A stretch of DNA of 64,000 bases from ZC4RG25 sp023428365 (GCA_050283925.1 JBNOAI010000001.1:434001-498000), one strand, 5' to 3'; shown: positions 17,233-26,976, numbered from the stretch's first letter. A program made the numbers and translations. The notes: generated by a model from the sequence alone, not told the origin.

Positions 17233-18546
17233 ATGTCCATCGAATACGGCACACTGCTGATCGTGATGCTTATGGTCAGCCTGATGGTGATCGGGCTTCC
17301 GCTCGCCTTCGTTACGGCATTCACCGCCGGCGTGTTCGGCTTCATCGTGTTCGGCTCGGAAAGCTTCTTCCTGATCGTCAGCCGGATTTACACGCTGATG
17401 AACAACTATGCGCTCATCTCGGTGCCGCTGTTCGTTCTCATGGGCTGTATTCTGGAGCGCAGCGGCCTTGTCGAGGGCATGTTCAAGTCGCTGCATCTGC
17501 TGGTCGGGCGCATTCCCGGGGGGCTTGGCGTCGCGACCATCGTTGCGGCTACGATCATGGCCGCCATGGTTGGCGTGATCGGTGCCGAGATCGTTACGCT
17601 CGGTCTCGTCTGTCTGCCAGCCATGCTTCGGCGCGGCTACGATAAACGACTGGTCAGTGGTGTGATCTGCGCAGGCGGATCGCTCGGCTCGATGATTCCA
17701 CCGTCGGTCGTTTTGATCGTTTATGGTCTCGTGGCCCAGGTTTCGATTGGCCAGCTGTTTATGGCAGCCGTCGGCCCCGGCCTGCTGCTCGCAGTCTTCT
17801 ATTCGATTTATGTTGTCTTCATCTGCTGGCAGCGGCCGGAACTGGCGCCACCTCCCAAAGCCAGCGAATACGACGTGCCGTTTGCTCAGCGCATCATCGA
17901 GATGAGGCAGCTCATTGCGCCGATGCTGCTCATTGCATTTATAATGGTCTGCTTTTACACGGGGATCGCAACACCGACCGAGATAGGCGCTCTCGGGACG
18001 TTGGGTGCTCTCATCATCCTCTTCGTGAACCGCCAGTTTACCTACGCCAACCTGCGCCATTCCGTTGTCCAGACCGGCCGGACGGTCGCCATGGTGACAT
18101 GGATCTTCTTCGGCGCCTCTGCGCTTGTCGGCATTTATACGCTGGCCGGCGGTACGGACTTCCTGCGGAGCGAGATTCTGGATCTCAACTTCGGTCCGCT
18201 TGGCACGCTCCTGTTCATGATGGCCATCCTGGTTGTCCTGGGATGCTTCATCGACTGGATTGGAATCGCGCTGCTGACGATGCCCATTTTCGTGCCGATT
18301 ATTAAAGACCTCGGCTATGATCCGGTGTGGTTTGGCATCTTGTTCTGCATGAACATGCAGATCTCATATCTCACGCCGCCCTTTGGACCAGCCGCATTCT
18401 ACCTGAAAGGCGTCGCTCCGCCGGAGGTTAAGCTGAGCGACATCTTTATCGGCGTCGCCCCCTTCATTGTCATCCAGGCCATTGCCCTGCTGACTGTGAT
18501 TGCATTTCCACAAATTGCGATGTGGCTTCCCGCGCAATCGAATTGA
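17233..18546 (+). CDS. TRAP transporter large permease, DctM family
   Basis: This is the main transport subunit of the TRAP system, 437 residues with about 12 membrane helices. Diagnostic segments are ISVPLFVLMGCILERSG, GAEIVTLGLVCLPAML, and CAGGSLGSMIPPSVVLIVYG. The last contains the PPS motif of the family. A second repeat carries IGIALLTMPIFVPI. It completes the DctP-DctQ-DctM set and is followed after 93 bp by the acyl-CoA dehydrogenase gene. Substrate choice lies with the binding protein. Confidence 0.92.
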   Translation: MSIEYGTLLIVMLMVSLMVIGLPLAFVTAFTAGVFGFIVFGSESFFLIVSRIYTLMNNYALISVPLFVLMGCILERSGLVEGMFKSLHLLVGRIPGGLGVATIVAATIMAAMVGVIGAEIVTLGLVCLPAMLRRGYDKRLVSGVICAGGSLGSMIPPSVVLIVYGLVAQVSIGQLFMAAVGPGLLLAVFYSIYVVFICWQRPELAPPPKASEYDVPFAQRIIEMRQLIAPMLLIAFIMVCFYTGIATPTEIGALGTLGALIILFVNRQFTYANLRHSVVQTGRTVAMVTWIFFGASALVGIYTLAGGTDFLRSEILDLNFGPLGTLLFMMAILVVLGCFIDWIGIALLTMPIFVPIIKDLGYDPVWFGILFCMNMQISYLTPPFGPAAFYLKGVAPPEVKLSDIFIGVAPFIVIQAIALLTVIAFPQIAMWLPAQSN

Positions 18547-18639
18547 AAACAGGAATGATGGAGGAGCAGCATTTGCGTTGTGACGCGTGCTGTTTCCCAT
18601 CTCAGCCGATGCACGAGATATAATTCCTGAGAGGACACC

Positions 18640-19782
18640 ATGCTGCTCGATCTCAATGAGGATGAAACGCTTCTGAAATCGAGCCTCGAGGCATTTTGTC
18701 AGGAGGCGCTGAAACCGCGCATCAAGCCGTTTGCGGATCGTCACGAATTTCCAACCGAACTCGTGAAGGAGTTTCTGGCGCTCGGCTTCATGGGTACGGC
18801 TTACGATCCGGACTATGATGGCGGAGGCATGGGGACGCGAGGCGCCTCCATCGTTGCGGAGGAATTGGCGCGTATCGAACCGGGCTTTGCAGCGATCTAT
18901 CTGTGCAATAGCGCACCGATGTCAGTCATTGCGCGGTATGGGTCGCCGGAGCTCAAGCAGCAGTGGCTCGCGCCACTCTGCCGGGGGGAGATGATCGCGT
19001 CCTTCGGTGTGAGCGAGCCCCACGGCGGCTCGGATGTTGCGGCAACGCGAACTCGTGCCGTTGAGGATGGCGACCACTACGTCCTCACCGGATCAAAGAT
19101 CTTCTCCACTAACGCCGGCACACCGCTCCACGGCCTATCCACCATCATCGCCGTCACCGATCCGGAGAAAGGCGCGAAAGGTCTCTCAACCTTCGTGGTG
19201 CCGGTTGGTACGCCCGGCTTCCGGGTCGGCAAAGCCGGTCGCAAAATCGGCTGGCGCATCGCCGACTCCGTCGAGCTGTATCTGGATGAATGCCGTATCC
19301 CGAAGGCCAACATGGTCGGCCATCGCGGAGATGGGCTGAAGCAGATCCTCACCACACTGTCTATCGGTCGCATTCTCGTTGCCGCCACCGGACTTGGCTT
19401 ATCGCGCAAAGCATTGGACCTCGCGCGGGACTACGCCGCGAACCGCAAGGTTGGGGGGGCGCCTATCCTGTCCAACCAGGGCTTGGCCTTCCCGCTGGCG
19501 GATGCTGCCACAAAGATCCACGCTGCTGAGCTGATGGTGCGAAATGCTGCATGCATCGTCGACGAGGGCCGTCCGTTCCGTACGGAGACCTCTATGGTGA
19601 AATTGTTCGCAAGCGAGATGGCGAGTGAAATAGCCGATATTGCCGTGCAGGCGCACGGCGGCTATGGCGTGTTCGAAGAGTTCGACGTATCCAGCCTGCT
19701 TGGTGAAGCCAAAGTGCTCCAGATCGTCGAGGGTACGAGCGAAATCCAGCGCCTCATCATTGCCCGGGAGCTTATGAGCTAG
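18640..19782 (+). CDS. Acyl-CoA dehydrogenase
   Basis: This flavoenzyme introduces a 2,3 double bond into an acyl-CoA and passes electrons to ETF. It has 380 residues, the usual length. Start ATG 18640 follows GAGAGGA. The FAD/substrate segment FGVSEPHGGSDVAA and the C-terminal LQIVEGTSEIQRLIIAREL are typical. The conserved Glu of VEGTSEIQ (E364) sits where medium-chain enzymes have their catalytic base. The N-terminus is short, with MLLDLNEDETLLKSSLEAFC leading straight into the helical domain. It is the last gene of the catabolic operon and suits the product of the upstream CoA-transferase. Confidence 0.92.
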   Translation: MLLDLNEDETLLKSSLEAFCQEALKPRIKPFADRHEFPTELVKEFLALGFMGTAYDPDYDGGGMGTRGASIVAEELARIEPGFAAIYLCNSAPMSVIARYGSPELKQQWLAPLCRGEMIASFGVSEPHGGSDVAATRTRAVEDGDHYVLTGSKIFSTNAGTPLHGLSTIIAVTDPEKGAKGLSTFVVPVGTPGFRVGKAGRKIGWRIADSVELYLDECRIPKANMVGHRGDGLKQILTTLSIGRILVAATGLGLSRKALDLARDYAANRKVGGAPILSNQGLAFPLADAATKIHAAELMVRNAACIVDEGRPFRTETSMVKLFASEMASEIADIAVQAHGGYGVFEEFDVSSLLGEAKVLQIVEGTSEIQRLIIARELMS

Positions 19783-20025
19783 GAAGCCAATGGGGCGTGG
19801 GGGGCTTGTCGGTTCTGGCCCATGGCAGTTTTCGTCGCCCTTCCGTCAGAGCCCGCCACCCCCGCGACGAGTTGGCCGTATCTTTTCGGGCGCGCTTGGG
19901 CTACGCGGATATCCACTAAAGACTTGGCGGCGTTAAGCTTCTTCGAGAAGCTCGGCATTTGGGTGCGCTGGACAGGTCACCCCGACATCGGCCTCAATAG
20001 GCCCTAGCCAAAGATCTGTCCCCTT

Positions 20026-22017
20026 ATGACCTTCCCGTCGACCAACCCGGCGCTCGACCGTGCGCTCGCGGCCCGCAATTACGAGACGCCGACCGCGGTA
20101 CAACTTGCCGTTCTTGAAGACACCGCCCGCAACCGCGACCTGCTGGTCTCGGCTCAGACCGGATCCGGCAAAACCGTTGCCTTCGGCCTGACCATTGCAA
20201 CGACGCTGCTCGCAGATGCAGAACGCTTCGAGCGGGCGGCCGAACCGCTCGCCCTGATCATCGCGCCGACACGCGAACTCGCCATGCAGGTGCAGCGCGA
20301 ACTCGTCTGGCTGTACGCCGAAACGGGCGCGAAAATCATCACCTGCGTGGGTGGCATGGACGCCCGCGCGGAAGCTCGTCAGCTGAACTTCGGCGCTCAC
20401 ATCGTGGTCGGTACGCCCGGGCGCCTGCGCGACCACATTGAACGAAAGCGCCTTGATCTGAGCAGGCTGAAAGCCATTGTGCTCGATGAGGCCGACGAAA
20501 TGCTCGACCTGGGTTTTCGCGAGGATCTCGAGTTCATTCTCGAGACGACACCGGCCGAACGCCAGACGCTGCTGTTCTCGGCAACAATGCCGCGTGACAT
20601 TGAAATGATGGCCAAGCGCTATCAGCGCGACGCTGTGCGCATCGAAACCATCCAGCGGAATGAACAGCACGCCGACATCGAATATCGCGCTATCAAGGTC
20701 GCGCCGAACGACGTGGAAAATGCCGTCGTCAACGTGCTGCGCTACTATGAACCCCGCGCGTCGCTGGTGTTCTGCACCACGCGTGAATCCGTCAAGCGTA
20801 TGCATGCGCGCCTGGTCGAGCGTGGCTTTGTGGCAGTCGCGCTATCTGGCGAATTGACTCAGCATGAACGCTCGCAGGCGCTGGTCGCCGTTCGCGATGG
20901 CCGCGCCCGCGTTCTGGTTGCGACCGACGTCGCCGCGCGTGGCCTCGATCTGCCGGATCTCGCGCTCGTCATTCACGGCGAGTTGCCGAACGACCGCGAA
21001 ACCCTGCTGCATCGCTCTGGCCGTACGGGACGTGCCGGTAAGAAGGGGATGTGCGTTCTCATCGTGCCGTTTAACCGCCGCCGTAAGGCCGAGGCCTTGC
21101 TCGATGCTGCGCGCTTGCAAGTGACTTGGGCGCCAGCGCCGACAGCGGACGAAGTTCACACCCGGGATCAGGAGCGGTTCCTTGCTGACCCCATTTTCAC
21201 CGATGCAGCGACGGAACCGGAAGTCGCGCTCGCAAGAAGCCTCCAGGCTGGCCGCAGCGCCGACGATATCGCCCTCGCGTTGGTGCGTCTGCATCGCGCA
21301 CGTTTACCCGAGCCGGAAGATCTGGCCGAAGATACCGGTCCGCCACGCCGCAATGACCGCGGGCGCATGCAAGACCGAGCCACCCGTTTCGAGCGTCCGC
21401 GCAGCGATTCCCGCCCTCGGGAGCGCCGCGAGCATCGTGATCGTTCGGATACCGGAACCGCATTTGAAGGCCACGGTTCGCGACCGCCGCGTCCGCGCCG
21501 CGACGACAACCGCGAGATGATATGGTTCCGCCTCAACATTGGCCGTGAACGCAACGCTGATCCGAAGTGGATCCTGCCGTTGATCTGCAAGGCCGGTGGC
21601 ATTTCCAAATCCGAAATCGGTGCGATCAAAATTTCCGACCGCGAGACCCGATTTGAAATCGCAGCCAACCATGCGGATCACTTCGCCGACGCCGTGCGCG
21701 CGAATAAAAACAAGGAAGGTAATATCTCCCGCGTCGGCGCGTCCAGCAGCCACGACGATGCTGCTGTTGCTGCAGCGATCAACGCCTTGCCGCAGTCGAC
21801 CGCGAGCCCCGCGGCGCCAGCGCGCAACGAACATCGCCCCAAAAAACCATGGCGGGATCGCGATAGGTCGCAATCCGGGCCACGTCCGGCCGCCCGCAAG
21901 TTCGCCGACAAGAAGGGGCGGAAAGATGATCGCGGCTCAGGCGGACAACCCGAACGGAAGAGTTCCGACGCGAAAAATATGCACAAGCGGAAACACCGCG
22001 TCGCCCAAGACAAATGA
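20026..22017 (+). CDS. DEAD-box RNA helicase with C-terminal DbpA-type RNA-binding domain
   Basis: This is an ATP-dependent RNA helicase of 663 residues of the DeaD/CsdA group. Motifs in order are the Q-motif region (NYETPTAVQ), motif I AQTGSGKT (43-50), PTRELA (81-86), DEAD (154-157), SAT (185-187) and HRSGRTGRAG. A DbpA-type RNA-binding fold follows at about 503-565 (IWFRLNIGRERNADPKWILP). Before it lies an Arg/Asp-rich linker, and after it a basic Lys/Arg-rich tail. Such proteins help ribosome assembly and RNA decay, often at low temperature. It stands alone between the catabolic operon and a convergent exporter gene. Confidence 0.93.
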   Translation: MTFPSTNPALDRALAARNYETPTAVQLAVLEDTARNRDLLVSAQTGSGKTVAFGLTIATTLLADAERFERAAEPLALIIAPTRELAMQVQRELVWLYAETGAKIITCVGGMDARAEARQLNFGAHIVVGTPGRLRDHIERKRLDLSRLKAIVLDEADEMLDLGFREDLEFILETTPAERQTLLFSATMPRDIEMMAKRYQRDAVRIETIQRNEQHADIEYRAIKVAPNDVENAVVNVLRYYEPRASLVFCTTRESVKRMHARLVERGFVAVALSGELTQHERSQALVAVRDGRARVLVATDVAARGLDLPDLALVIHGELPNDRETLLHRSGRTGRAGKKGMCVLIVPFNRRRKAEALLDAARLQVTWAPAPTADEVHTRDQERFLADPIFTDAATEPEVALARSLQAGRSADDIALALVRLHRARLPEPEDLAEDTGPPRRNDRGRMQDRATRFERPRSDSRPRERREHRDRSDTGTAFEGHGSRPPRPRRDDNREMIWFRLNIGRERNADPKWILPLICKAGGISKSEIGAIKISDRETRFEIAANHADHFADAVRANKNKEGNISRVGASSSHDDAAVAAAINALPQSTASPAAPARNEHRPKKPWRDRDRSQSGPRPAARKFADKKGRKDDRGSGGQPERKSSDAKNMHKRKHRVAQDK

Positions 22018-22070
22018 GGTCGTTGGCAACTATCAGCCGATAGGTTGAATATTCCTCGGCAAAGGCGTTG

Positions 22071-23552
22071 TTACAACCGGCGCGCGGGGATCGACCACGC
22101 CAACGCCGTACCAACAGCAGCGAAAGCGGCAATGGTTAGGAAGGCCGCTCGGAAAGCTGCAGCAATCTCGGACTGTACAATGACCTGACGGGCGGGAGGC
22201 AGGGCTGCAAGCGTGCCCGTCTCTTGTTGAAGCAGCGCATCGAACAGCGCGGTGGTGTCTGGGCCGCTGAGCGCGAGGCCGGCGAACAGTACAGTACCGA
22301 CCAGAGCAGTGCCGACAGCGGCACCTATCGAGCGCGAGAGTTGCACGGAGGCCGCCGCGGAACCAAGCGACCCAGAGCCGGCGGCATTTTGCACAGTGAC
22401 CTGCACAACGCCCATCACGGTGCCCATGAACAGGCCGTTGCCGAACAAGTAGAAGCTCAGTTGTCGCGTACTCATGTCGTCTGCGAGGAGGCCGAGCGCC
22501 AACAGCGAAGCTGTCGCGAAAATCAAGCCGACCGAAGGAAATATGGCCGTGAGCCCTGTCCTGGTGACGATGCGGCCGGTCACCATGGAGCCGATACCGA
22601 TGCCAAACATCAGCGGCAGCAGCAAGAGTCCGGTCTCGGACGCCGAGGCTCCGCGTACGACCCGCAGGTAGATGGGAAGGAAGGTAATGAGCGATACGAG
22701 CGTGGCGCCGTGGCATGCAGCCAGGGCGTCGCTGCGCCAGATAGTGGGCTGGCGCAGAAGGGAAATGGGCAGCAGCGGGAATGCCGCGCGTCGTTCCTGA
22801 CGCACGAGTGCAATGAGAGCGGCCAAGCTCAGAGCCATGAGCAGCGCGAATGCGAGCAGACTGCTGGCGCTCATGCGTTGCGCTTGTTCAAGGGCCAGCA
22901 GCAGCGGCACGATGAAGGCGACAAAGAGAGCCAGGCCCATGCCATCGAACGTCCAGGGCTGGTCGCGGGTAGGCCGTGGCACAAGGCGCAGCATCAGCAC
23001 GACGGCGATGACGCCGAGGGGAAGATTGATCAGAAAGACGCTGCGCCAGCCGAAGTGAGCGGTGAGATAGCCACCGACGACGGGCCCAAATGTGCTCGAG
23101 GTGACCATGACCCCGGCGAGATAGCCTTGGTAGTGGGCGCGCTCGCGTGGCGGAATGGTCTCGCCGATCAGGGCCTGCGACAGCGTCATCAAGCCACCGC
23201 CGCCGAAACCCTGCAAGACGCGCGCCATGACCAGCATCTCGACACTCGTAGCCGCAGCGCACAGGAGCGAAGCGGCGAGAAAGATGCCGAGCGCAAAGAA
23301 CATCACGCGCTTGCCGCCGTAAACGTCACGCAGCTGGCCGTAGACGGGAGCGGCGATCGTGCCGGCGATGAGGTAGGCGACGACCACCCACGAAACGCGC
23401 TCGACGCCCCCGAGCGAGGCGGCGATCGCCGGAAGCGCCGTGGCTACGATGGTCTGGTCAACCACCGCGAGGAACATCGGCAGCATGATGGAGGGAAAGA
23501 CGGTGAGGAATAGCTGGCCGGAGGAACGCTTTGGCTCAATATCGTTATTCAT
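22071..23552 (-). CDS. MFS multidrug exporter, DHA2 (EmrB/QacA) family, 14 TM
   Basis: This is a proton-driven drug exporter of 493 residues with about 14 predicted membrane helices. Family marks are DQTIVATALPAIAASLGG in the first helix, motif A GQLRDVYGGKR (about 73-83) and the ARVLQGFGGGGLMTL region (motif B/C). The start ATG 23552 has GGGGTAAG before it. No membrane-fusion partner gene is adjacent. It converges on the helicase gene and diverges from the TTT transporter operon. The two divergent genes could share promoter space, but the operator-like repeat lies near tctC. Its substrate is unknown. Confidence 0.9.
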   Translation of the reverse strand: MNNDIEPKRSSGQLFLTVFPSIMLPMFLAVVDQTIVATALPAIAASLGGVERVSWVVVAYLIAGTIAAPVYGQLRDVYGGKRVMFFALGIFLAASLLCAAATSVEMLVMARVLQGFGGGGLMTLSQALIGETIPPRERAHYQGYLAGVMVTSSTFGPVVGGYLTAHFGWRSVFLINLPLGVIAVVLMLRLVPRPTRDQPWTFDGMGLALFVAFIVPLLLALEQAQRMSASSLLAFALLMALSLAALIALVRQERRAAFPLLPISLLRQPTIWRSDALAACHGATLVSLITFLPIYLRVVRGASASETGLLLLPLMFGIGIGSMVTGRIVTRTGLTAIFPSVGLIFATASLLALGLLADDMSTRQLSFYLFGNGLFMGTVMGVVQVTVQNAAGSGSLGSAAASVQLSRSIGAAVGTALVGTVLFAGLALSGPDTTALFDALLQQETGTLAALPPARQVIVQSEIAAAFRAAFLTIAAFAAVGTALAWSIPARRL

Positions 23553-23880
23553 GCTTACCCCGCATAGCTGGGTACATTAGGTGGGAGCTCTCCGGATGAC
23601 GACAACAATTTACCGTTCCGAGCCGGAAGGTAGGTGCCTGCGGCCTGCGACGTCACTGCGCCAACTTGAACAGATGTCGGCATCGCTAAATGTGGGCTCG
23701 GATTTCATGCGGATTGGCCCGCCGATGCGGCGCCGGATCGCAATCATGTAAGCGCTGAAATGCCGAGATCGACATAGCACCGATCGAGATATTGCACTTT
23801 CCATGCAATATGCGTTACCTTCGCGCACAACAGCCCGGGGCCTGGAGCGCCGGGATAATGTTCCCATGGGAGGAATGCAG
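23553..23880. other. Divergent promoter region, exporter/tctC
   Basis: This 328-bp region holds no credible gene. Its one notable structure is the inverted repeat at 23789-23811 and the adjoining motif shared with 28148-28161, listed separately. Confidence 0.5.
23789..23816 (+). promoter_or_regulatory. Inverted repeat and shared motif upstream of tctC
   Basis: ATATTGCA (23789-23796) and TGCAATAT (23804-23811) are perfect 8-bp inverted arms around CTTTCCA. The right arm is part of ATGCAATATGCGTT, which recurs with one change as ATGCAATAAGCGTT at 28148-28161 in the second promoter region of the same gene cluster. This suggests one regulator, probably the GntR protein at 30320-31330. Confidence 0.5.
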
Positions 23881-24849
23881 ATGCTGAAACGAATTGCTCT
23901 CGCCGCTGCAGCGCTGGCTGCTTCGGCTGTTGTCGCGCAGGCTCAGTTTCCGGATCGTCCGATCACGCTGATCGTGCCTTGGGCAGCAGGCGGTGGGACG
24001 GATGCGGTGGCGCGCCTGATTGCGGGTGGCCTGGAGCAGGAACTGGGCAAGCCGGTCAATGTCGTCAATCGCGTCGGCGCCGGTGGCGTTATCGCGCATG
24101 CGGAAATTTCCAAGGCTGCGCCCGACGGATACACGATCGGCCTCGCGACAACGGAACTCTCAACCTATTATTGGGGTGCGACCGGCGACATCACCTGGAA
24201 AGATTACACCCCGATCGCGCTCGTGAACTTCGATCCGAGCGCAATCCACGTGAACGCTTCGTCGGAATGGAAGACGGCGAAGGAAGTTGTCGACGCCATC
24301 CGCGACGGCAAGTCGGGCGCGTATAAGATGTCGGGCGTGCCGATTGGCGGAGCCGCGCATCTGGCATTTGGTGGTCTGCTGCATTCCATCGGCATCGATC
24401 CGACCAAGGTGACGCTCGTACCAACGCAGGGGGCCGCACCGGGCTTCCAGCAACTCGCGGCTGGTGGTGTCGAGATTGTTGCTTCATCACTGCCGGAAGG
24501 TGCAGCGATGGTTGAGGCTGGCAAGGTACGGGCGCTCGCCACGATCGGCAGTGAGCGGACCGCGGCTTTCCCGAATGTGCCGACGGCCAACGAGGCACTC
24601 GGTGCAAATTACAGCGCAGGCGCTTGGCGTGGTATCGTTGCACCGCCTAAGCTGCCAAACGATGTGCGCGAGCGCCTGACGACGGCGTTGAAGAAGGTCT
24701 ACGACTCCGAAAACTTCGCGAAGACAATGAAAGGCCGCGGTTTCGGTATGGTTTGGGCTGCTGGTGATGATTTTGCGGCCTATCTCGACAAGGACTTCAC
24801 CCAGACCGGTGATGTGATGAAGGCCATCGGTATCCGCCAGCGCGATTAA
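23881..24849 (+). CDS. tctC: Tripartite tricarboxylate transporter substrate-binding protein, TctC family
   Basis: This is the periplasmic binding protein of a TTT transporter, 322 residues. ATG 23881 is chosen because GGGAGGA lies 6 nt upstream and it opens a signal peptide (MLKRIALAAAALAASAVVAQ, cleavage near AQAQ). The mature N-terminus FPDRPITLIVPWAAGGGTD is the standard TctC/Bug signature. So are GAGGVIAHAEISKAAPDGYT and the helix with LATIGSERTAAFPNVPT. Such proteins bind citrate, dicarboxylates or sugar acids. TctB and TctA genes follow. The sugar-acid enzymes downstream favour an aldonate or aldarate as ligand, which is inference. Confidence 0.9.
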   Translation: MLKRIALAAAALAASAVVAQAQFPDRPITLIVPWAAGGGTDAVARLIAGGLEQELGKPVNVVNRVGAGGVIAHAEISKAAPDGYTIGLATTELSTYYWGATGDITWKDYTPIALVNFDPSAIHVNASSEWKTAKEVVDAIRDGKSGAYKMSGVPIGGAAHLAFGGLLHSIGIDPTKVTLVPTQGAAPGFQQLAAGGVEIVASSLPEGAAMVEAGKVRALATIGSERTAAFPNVPTANEALGANYSAGAWRGIVAPPKLPNDVRERLTTALKKVYDSENFAKTMKGRGFGMVWAAGDDFAAYLDKDFTQTGDVMKAIGIRQRD

Positions 24850-24915
24850 TTTGCCTCGTTTGTCTGTCCCGGTGCGTCGTCGCGCCGGGGCAGCCTGCTG
24901 CGTGGGGGAAGAGTT

Positions 24916-25386
24916 GTGAAGGTCAACACTATTACCCTCGGCATCATTGCGGCTCTGGCCGCGATTGGCCTGGGCATCGCTGGGCTCCAATTGCCCAATC
25001 CTAGCCGACAGATTTACGGGCCGGGTTTCTTTCCGGTTCTGCTGGCTGTGCTGTTGGCAGTCACGTCAGTGGTGCTGATCGTCGAAGGATTGCGCGAAGC
25101 CAAGGCACCGTTCATCGAACTCCAGTCCTGGACGCGTGATCCATTTTACCTGCTGCGTTTTGCAATGATTCCAGCAGGTGTCGCCTTCTATATTCTCTGC
25201 GTGAACTCGCTCGGCTTTCTGCCGACGGTGACCTTGTTGCTGCTGAGTTTGTTCCTCGTGCTCGCAGTGCGCTGGACGGTCGCGCTCCCTGTCGCCGTTG
25301 GCATGGCACTGGGTGTACATTCGCTGTTCTATCTTGGCCTGAGGGTGCAATTGCCCTGGGGGCTGCTCGAACCTATCCGCTGGTGA
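24916..25386 (+). CDS. tctB: Tripartite tricarboxylate transporter small subunit, TctB family
   Basis: This is the small membrane subunit of the TTT transporter, 156 residues with four hydrophobic segments. Segments include ITLGIIAALAAIGLGIAGLQ and FPVLLAVLLAVTSVVLIVEG, plus a later pair around FLPTVTLLLLSLFLVLAV. The start is GTG 24916 after GGGGGAAGAG. The loop QIYGPGFFP is a family hallmark. The gene lies between tctC and tctA, ending 4 bp before tctA. It is poorly conserved across bacteria, so position carries much of the assignment. Confidence 0.85.
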   Translation: MKVNTITLGIIAALAAIGLGIAGLQLPNPSRQIYGPGFFPVLLAVLLAVTSVVLIVEGLREAKAPFIELQSWTRDPFYLLRFAMIPAGVAFYILCVNSLGFLPTVTLLLLSLFLVLAVRWTVALPVAVGMALGVHSLFYLGLRVQLPWGLLEPIRW

Positions 25387-25390
25387 CGCC

Positions 25391-26890
25391 GTGATTGATG
25401 CTTATCTCACTGCGCTCGGGATGGTCTTCGATCCGAGCGTTCTTATCGTCATCCTTTTTTCGGCGGTCTATGGACTTGTGGTCGGAGCGATACCCGGCCT
25501 CTCAGCGACGATGGCGGTTGCCCTTCTTGTTCCGCTGACGTTTTTCATGCCGGCCGTTCCGGCTGTTGCAGCGATCGTCACCGCATCATCGATGGCAATC
25601 TTCGCTGGGGACATTCCAGGCTGCCTCCTGCGCATTCCCGGCACGCCCGCCTCGGCTGCTTATGTCGAAGATTCCTATCGCATGAGCCTGAAGGGCGAGC
25701 CTGAGAAGGCGCTAGGGATCGGCTTGGTTTTCTCGGTCATCGGCGGACTATTCGGCAGCTTGGTACTGATGGTGGCCGCCCCCGCAATAGCCGACTATGC
25801 ATTGAAATTCGGAGCCGTTGAGTTCTTTTGGATCACACTCCTTGGTCTCAGCGCTGCTGTGTTCATTGGTACGTCGAGCCCCAGCAAAGGATTCCTCTCG
25901 CTCCTGATTGGTCTCATCGTCGCGATGATCGGCATGAACAATCCCGGCGCCGTCCCGCGACTGACCTTCGGTTCACCAGATTTGATGGCCGGCATCTCGC
26001 TCATTCCGGTCATCGTCGGAATGTTCGCGATCTCTGAGGTGCTCAGACATATGATCAGTCCGTCGGGTTCGACGGAGATCATTCAAAAAAAGATCGGCAG
26101 CATTTTTGCCAGCATGTGGCGGCTTACAAAGCAGTATCCGTGGCAGATCGTGCGTGGAAGTACGCTTGGTACAGCCATCGGCATTTTGCCCGGTGCTGGC
26201 GCGGATATGGCCGCGTGGCTGTCATACGCGATGAGCAAGCGCTTTTCCAAAGAGCCCGAGAAATTCGGCACTGGTCATCCGGAAGGTCTTATCGAGGCTG
26301 GCGCTTCGAATAATAGCGCTGTTTCCGGCGCGTGGATTCCGGCGCTGGTGTTCGGCATTCCGGGCGATTCGATTACGGCCATCGCCATCGGTGTTCTGTT
26401 CATGAAGAACATGAACCCCGGACCGACGATCTTCCTCAACTCTCCGGAAAACGTCTACGCGCTGTTCATTGTTTTCATCCTCGCAAATCTCATCATGCTC
26501 CCGCTGGGTTGGGCGCTGATCAAGGTTTCAGCAAAGATTTTGAAAGCTCCGCGCGACCTGCTGATGCCCATAATCCTGATCTTCTCGATCCTGGGCTCCT
26601 ACGCGATCAACAACTCGCTGTTTGACGTATGGATCATGCTTGGCTTCGGCATTCTCGCGTTCTTCATGGAGGAGAATGGAATTCCGCTGGCACCAGCTAT
26701 TCTCGGCTTGGTGCTCGGTCCGATGATCGAGGAGAATTTCGTGAACTCCATGATCATGTCGAACGGCAGCTTCGTCGGTCTTGTGGATCGGCCGATTGCC
26801 GCTGGGCTAGCGGTTCTGACGGCGCTGATCGTGCTCTGGCCTGTAGTGGCGGCCGTGCGTGGACGCCGACAGACTGTAGAAAGCCCTTAA
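25391..26890 (+). CDS. tctA: Tripartite tricarboxylate transporter large permease, TctA family
   Basis: This is the main permease of the TTT system, 499 residues with about 11-12 membrane helices. The family signature GLVVGAIPGLSATMAVALL is near the N-terminus. The repeated signature GTAIGILPGAGADMAAWLSY lies in the second half, as expected for the two inverted GxxxGxxPG repeats. The segment ASNNSAVSGAWIPALVFGIPG is also diagnostic. The start is GTG 25391, 4 bp after tctB. A strong terminator follows at 26914-26943. Confidence 0.93.
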   Translation: MIDAYLTALGMVFDPSVLIVILFSAVYGLVVGAIPGLSATMAVALLVPLTFFMPAVPAVAAIVTASSMAIFAGDIPGCLLRIPGTPASAAYVEDSYRMSLKGEPEKALGIGLVFSVIGGLFGSLVLMVAAPAIADYALKFGAVEFFWITLLGLSAAVFIGTSSPSKGFLSLLIGLIVAMIGMNNPGAVPRLTFGSPDLMAGISLIPVIVGMFAISEVLRHMISPSGSTEIIQKKIGSIFASMWRLTKQYPWQIVRGSTLGTAIGILPGAGADMAAWLSYAMSKRFSKEPEKFGTGHPEGLIEAGASNNSAVSGAWIPALVFGIPGDSITAIAIGVLFMKNMNPGPTIFLNSPENVYALFIVFILANLIMLPLGWALIKVSAKILKAPRDLLMPIILIFSILGSYAINNSLFDVWIMLGFGILAFFMEENGIPLAPAILGLVLGPMIEENFVNSMIMSNGSFVGLVDRPIAAGLAVLTALIVLWPVVAAVRGRRQTVESP

Positions 26891-26913
26891 TTCATAACGA
26901 CACGAGATAAACG

Positions 26914-26943
26914 AAAAAGGCCGGCAACAAAGCCGGCCTTTTT
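26914..26943. terminator. Bidirectional rho-independent terminator
   Basis: AAAAAGGCCGGC and GCCGGCCTTTTT form a perfect 12-bp stem around AACAAA. T-runs occur on both strands. It lies between the convergent tctA and enolase-superfamily genes and should stop transcription from both sides. Confidence 0.9.
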
Positions 26944-26976
26944 GTTTGTTCAACGAATGCAAGCTACGGCGGATCG

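Noticed and set aside
19822..20007. Short frame before the helicase gene
   Set aside because: It has no ribosome site or family match. The 243-bp gap is better seen as the helicase promoter region.
22224..23513. 429-codon open frame antisense to the DHA2 exporter
   Set aside because: Its Gln/Glu/Gly/Arg-rich translation is the usual mirror of a membrane protein gene.
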